DNA from: Magnetococcales bacterium
GTDB taxonomy: Bacteria; Pseudomonadota; Magnetococcia; Magnetococcales; JADFZT01
DNA: 44,785 nt
NCBI GenBank assembly: GCA_015232395.1
Contig: JADFZT010000038.1
Span: 1-44,785 of the forward strand
Direction: 5' to 3'
A program made the translations under genes and the position numbers. The notes under the pieces were generated by a model that saw nothing but the letters and a program-made list of their open reading frames with translations, was not told the origin of the DNA and did no database searches. Positions 43,525-44,785 of the stretch are shown in pieces. The stretch's first letter is position 1; each line of letters begins with the position of its first letter.

Positions 43525-44121
43525 TCATCCTCCAACCATCTCTCCGGAAGATTGCGCCAGCCTCTTGAGTGTATCCAAAAAATAGGTGGCGCTGGGGCAG
43601 GCGGGGTGCCGGGCTGCGCGTTCGATGGAAAAATCGTAATAGTTGATCATTCTTTTGGCAAAAGTCAGCTTTCTCTTGCCCGGACCAGCTGTATTCAGAC
43701 GATCAGCGATTTTTTTTAGGTGATTCCATGGAAGATCGGACATCTCCTCAGGTGATTCCATTGAAAATGATTTTCCCAACCATTTTTCCATCGCTTTAGC
43801 ATCAGCCAGAAACCAGGATTCTAAGGCTTTTTTTGCGAGGCAAACAGCATCACCATCATTTCCAACACGCATTTTTGTGGCTGCAACACATGGATCACAT
43901 TCCAAATCGGCCAGAATGAGCACGAATTCTGGCTCTGCCTTGGTTCGGCAATCCTCAACGAACGAAGAAAGATTTTTTTGACAGAGGTTGCCGTTCCCCT
44001 CTGCATTGATGATCGGATCACAAACGAAAATGCCATTTTGGGAAGCCCAATTACGGAAGTTTGAAGATTCCAGAAAAACCTTTTCCGAAGCTCCTTCCAC
44101 AACGAATCCCACTTTTACCAT
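43525..44121 (-). CDS. DUF4276/TOPRIM-like protein (predicted nuclease partner)
   Basis: A 198-aa protein from the ATG at 44121, which lies inside the end of the ATPase gene (7-bp overlap). The N-terminus KVGFVVEGASEKVFLES carries a conserved acidic residue, and FVLILADLECDPC a later acidic cluster, the pattern of the TOPRIM-like DUF4276/OLD-associated fold (Glu, then DxxxD). ALESWFLADAKAMEKWLG is a typical follow-up segment. Such proteins pair with AAA ATPases of the OLD type in predicted anti-phage systems, where the TOPRIM partner may act as a nuclease. The DNA is AT-richer than most of the window. Function is inferred from the pairing. Confidence 0.75.
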   Translation of the reverse strand: MVKVGFVVEGASEKVFLESSNFRNWASQNGIFVCDPIINAEGNGNLCQKNLSSFVEDCRTKAEPEFVLILADLECDPCVAATKMRVGNDGDAVCLAKKALESWFLADAKAMEKWLGKSFSMESPEEMSDLPWNHLKKIADRLNTAGPGKRKLTFAKRMINYYDFSIERAARHPACPSATYFLDTLKRLAQSSGEMVGG

Positions 44122-44785
44122 GGGAGGCCACCACCGAACACATTGCAGAGCCAACCATCCACCATGGAGAGTGAATCACTAGCACGAGCTGGCGCTTGTT
44201 TGATCTGGGTACGCCCCTCTTTTTTATCCACCAGCCACAACTCACCGGGCTTGCACTTGCGGACCACCATTTCGTTGTGGGTGGTCAGCCAGATCGGTCC
44301 ATTATTGTTGGCTTCCTCCCGAAAAACATCGACCATTTCACCAGCTACCTGGGGGTGAATCTCCCGTTCGGGTTCCTCTATCAGAGTCATGCCCGGATTC
44401 TTCCGATCTAATATAGCCACCAGCAAGCTTAAAAGGTGAATGGTCCCATCCGAAATCAAATGAGATGGGAAAGGACGAGAGGAATGCTCTTCAATGAAAG
44501 TCAGTACCCTACTACCATCCAATCTTGCAGTCTCAGCCTTGATACTACTCAAACCCGGCACGAAGAGTTCCATCAAATCCAGGATTTCTTCCCGGATGCT
44601 TTCATCCTTTTCCAAGCGAGCCATCACAGCAGCCAGATTTGATCCCTCCTGATTAAGTTTGGAGGGATCCATCTTGAAGCTGCTTGCACTGCTGGCTAGC
44701 ATAGATTCGATCCGAAAAAAACCTGACCCTCTCAGAAGATGTCCCAACCCTAAGGGGACACGAAGTAAACGGAAGGCGGATAGAG
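44115..44785 (-). CDS. AAA ATPase, OLD/SMC-like (partial, 5' end outside window)
   Basis: The C-terminal part of an ABC/AAA_21-type ATPase; the reading frame runs open to the right edge, so the start and the Walker A loop are outside the window. Visible motifs are the signature-like SHLISDGTIHLLSLLVAIL, Walker B with the catalytic Glu in MTLIEEPEREIHPQ, and the switch His in IWLTTHNEM. This layout is that of the ATPases that pair with DUF4276 or other TOPRIM proteins. Its last codons overlap the DUF4276 gene start by 7 bp, so the two are coexpressed. Without the N-terminus the exact subfamily is open. Confidence 0.82.
   Translation of the reverse strand, partial: LSAFRLLRVPLGLGHLLRGSGFFRIESMLASSASSFKMDPSKLNQEGSNLAAVMARLEKDESIREEILDLMELFVPGLSSIKAETARLDGSRVLTFIEEHSSRPFPSHLISDGTIHLLSLLVAILDRKNPGMTLIEEPEREIHPQVAGEMVDVFREEANNNGPIWLTTHNEMVVRKCKPGELWLVDKKEGRTQIKQAPARASDSLSMVDGWLCNVFGGGLPW

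Overview
The window is a stretch of bacterial chromosome, mostly GC-rich and densely packed with housekeeping genes. Gene content and order (gatCAB; tsaE-amgK-murU; xseA-M23 peptidase-xseB-ispA-dxs-tlyA; an Rrf2-ThiF-CysK-TusA sulfur cluster) point to a Gram-negative proteobacterium of alphaproteobacterial or Magnetococcales-like type. This is inference from gene order and domain content only; no rRNA or other phylogenetic marker was tested.

Layout. 1-1650: two tandem type IV pilin genes on the minus strand, the second with a convincing sigma-54 promoter and a repeat-rich leader. 1674-4406: a minus-strand cysteine/sulfur cluster (Rrf2 regulator, ThiF/MoeB-like E1 enzyme, cysteine synthase, TusA-like protein). 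4642-6519: dut and coaBC. 6707-13408: queF, then gatC-gatA-gatB and a large AsmA-like envelope protein. 13434-13659: a 226-bp element with 28-bp terminal inverted repeats and four internal hairpins. It ends 4 bp beyond the stop codon of a secreted WD40 protein that looks cut short relative to its family. 15763-20732: an RNase D-like exonuclease, a PAS-GGDEF-EAL protein, a Ste24-like M48 protease, and a cyclic-nucleotide-binding protein fused to a catalytically degenerate GGDEF domain. 21140-25460: PII, citramalate synthase, aspartate kinase, a tiny membrane protein and an isoaspartate methyltransferase homologue. 25620-28418: muramic-acid salvage (murU, amgK), tsaE and a CBS-pair protein. 29128-33259: a large hybrid histidine kinase and an HTH-receiver regulator. 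33432-39739: xseA, an M23 peptidase, xseB, ispA, dxs and tlyA.

From about 39.8 kb the window looks more accessory: an MNT/HEPN toxin-antitoxin pair, a chemoreceptor with a three-fold repeated sensor region and a CheR-type tail, and, at the right edge in AT-richer DNA, a defence-like pair of an AAA ATPase (cut by the window end) and a DUF4276/TOPRIM-like protein.

The strongest leads are the inverted-repeat element and the shortened WD40 gene beside it, the cNMP-binding/degenerate GGDEF fusion with an intact c-di-GMP I-site motif, the sigma-54 pilin control region, the three-unit chemoreceptor sensor, and the edge-truncated ATPase/DUF4276 pair. No rRNA, tRNA, CRISPR array, integrase or intact insertion sequence was recognised.
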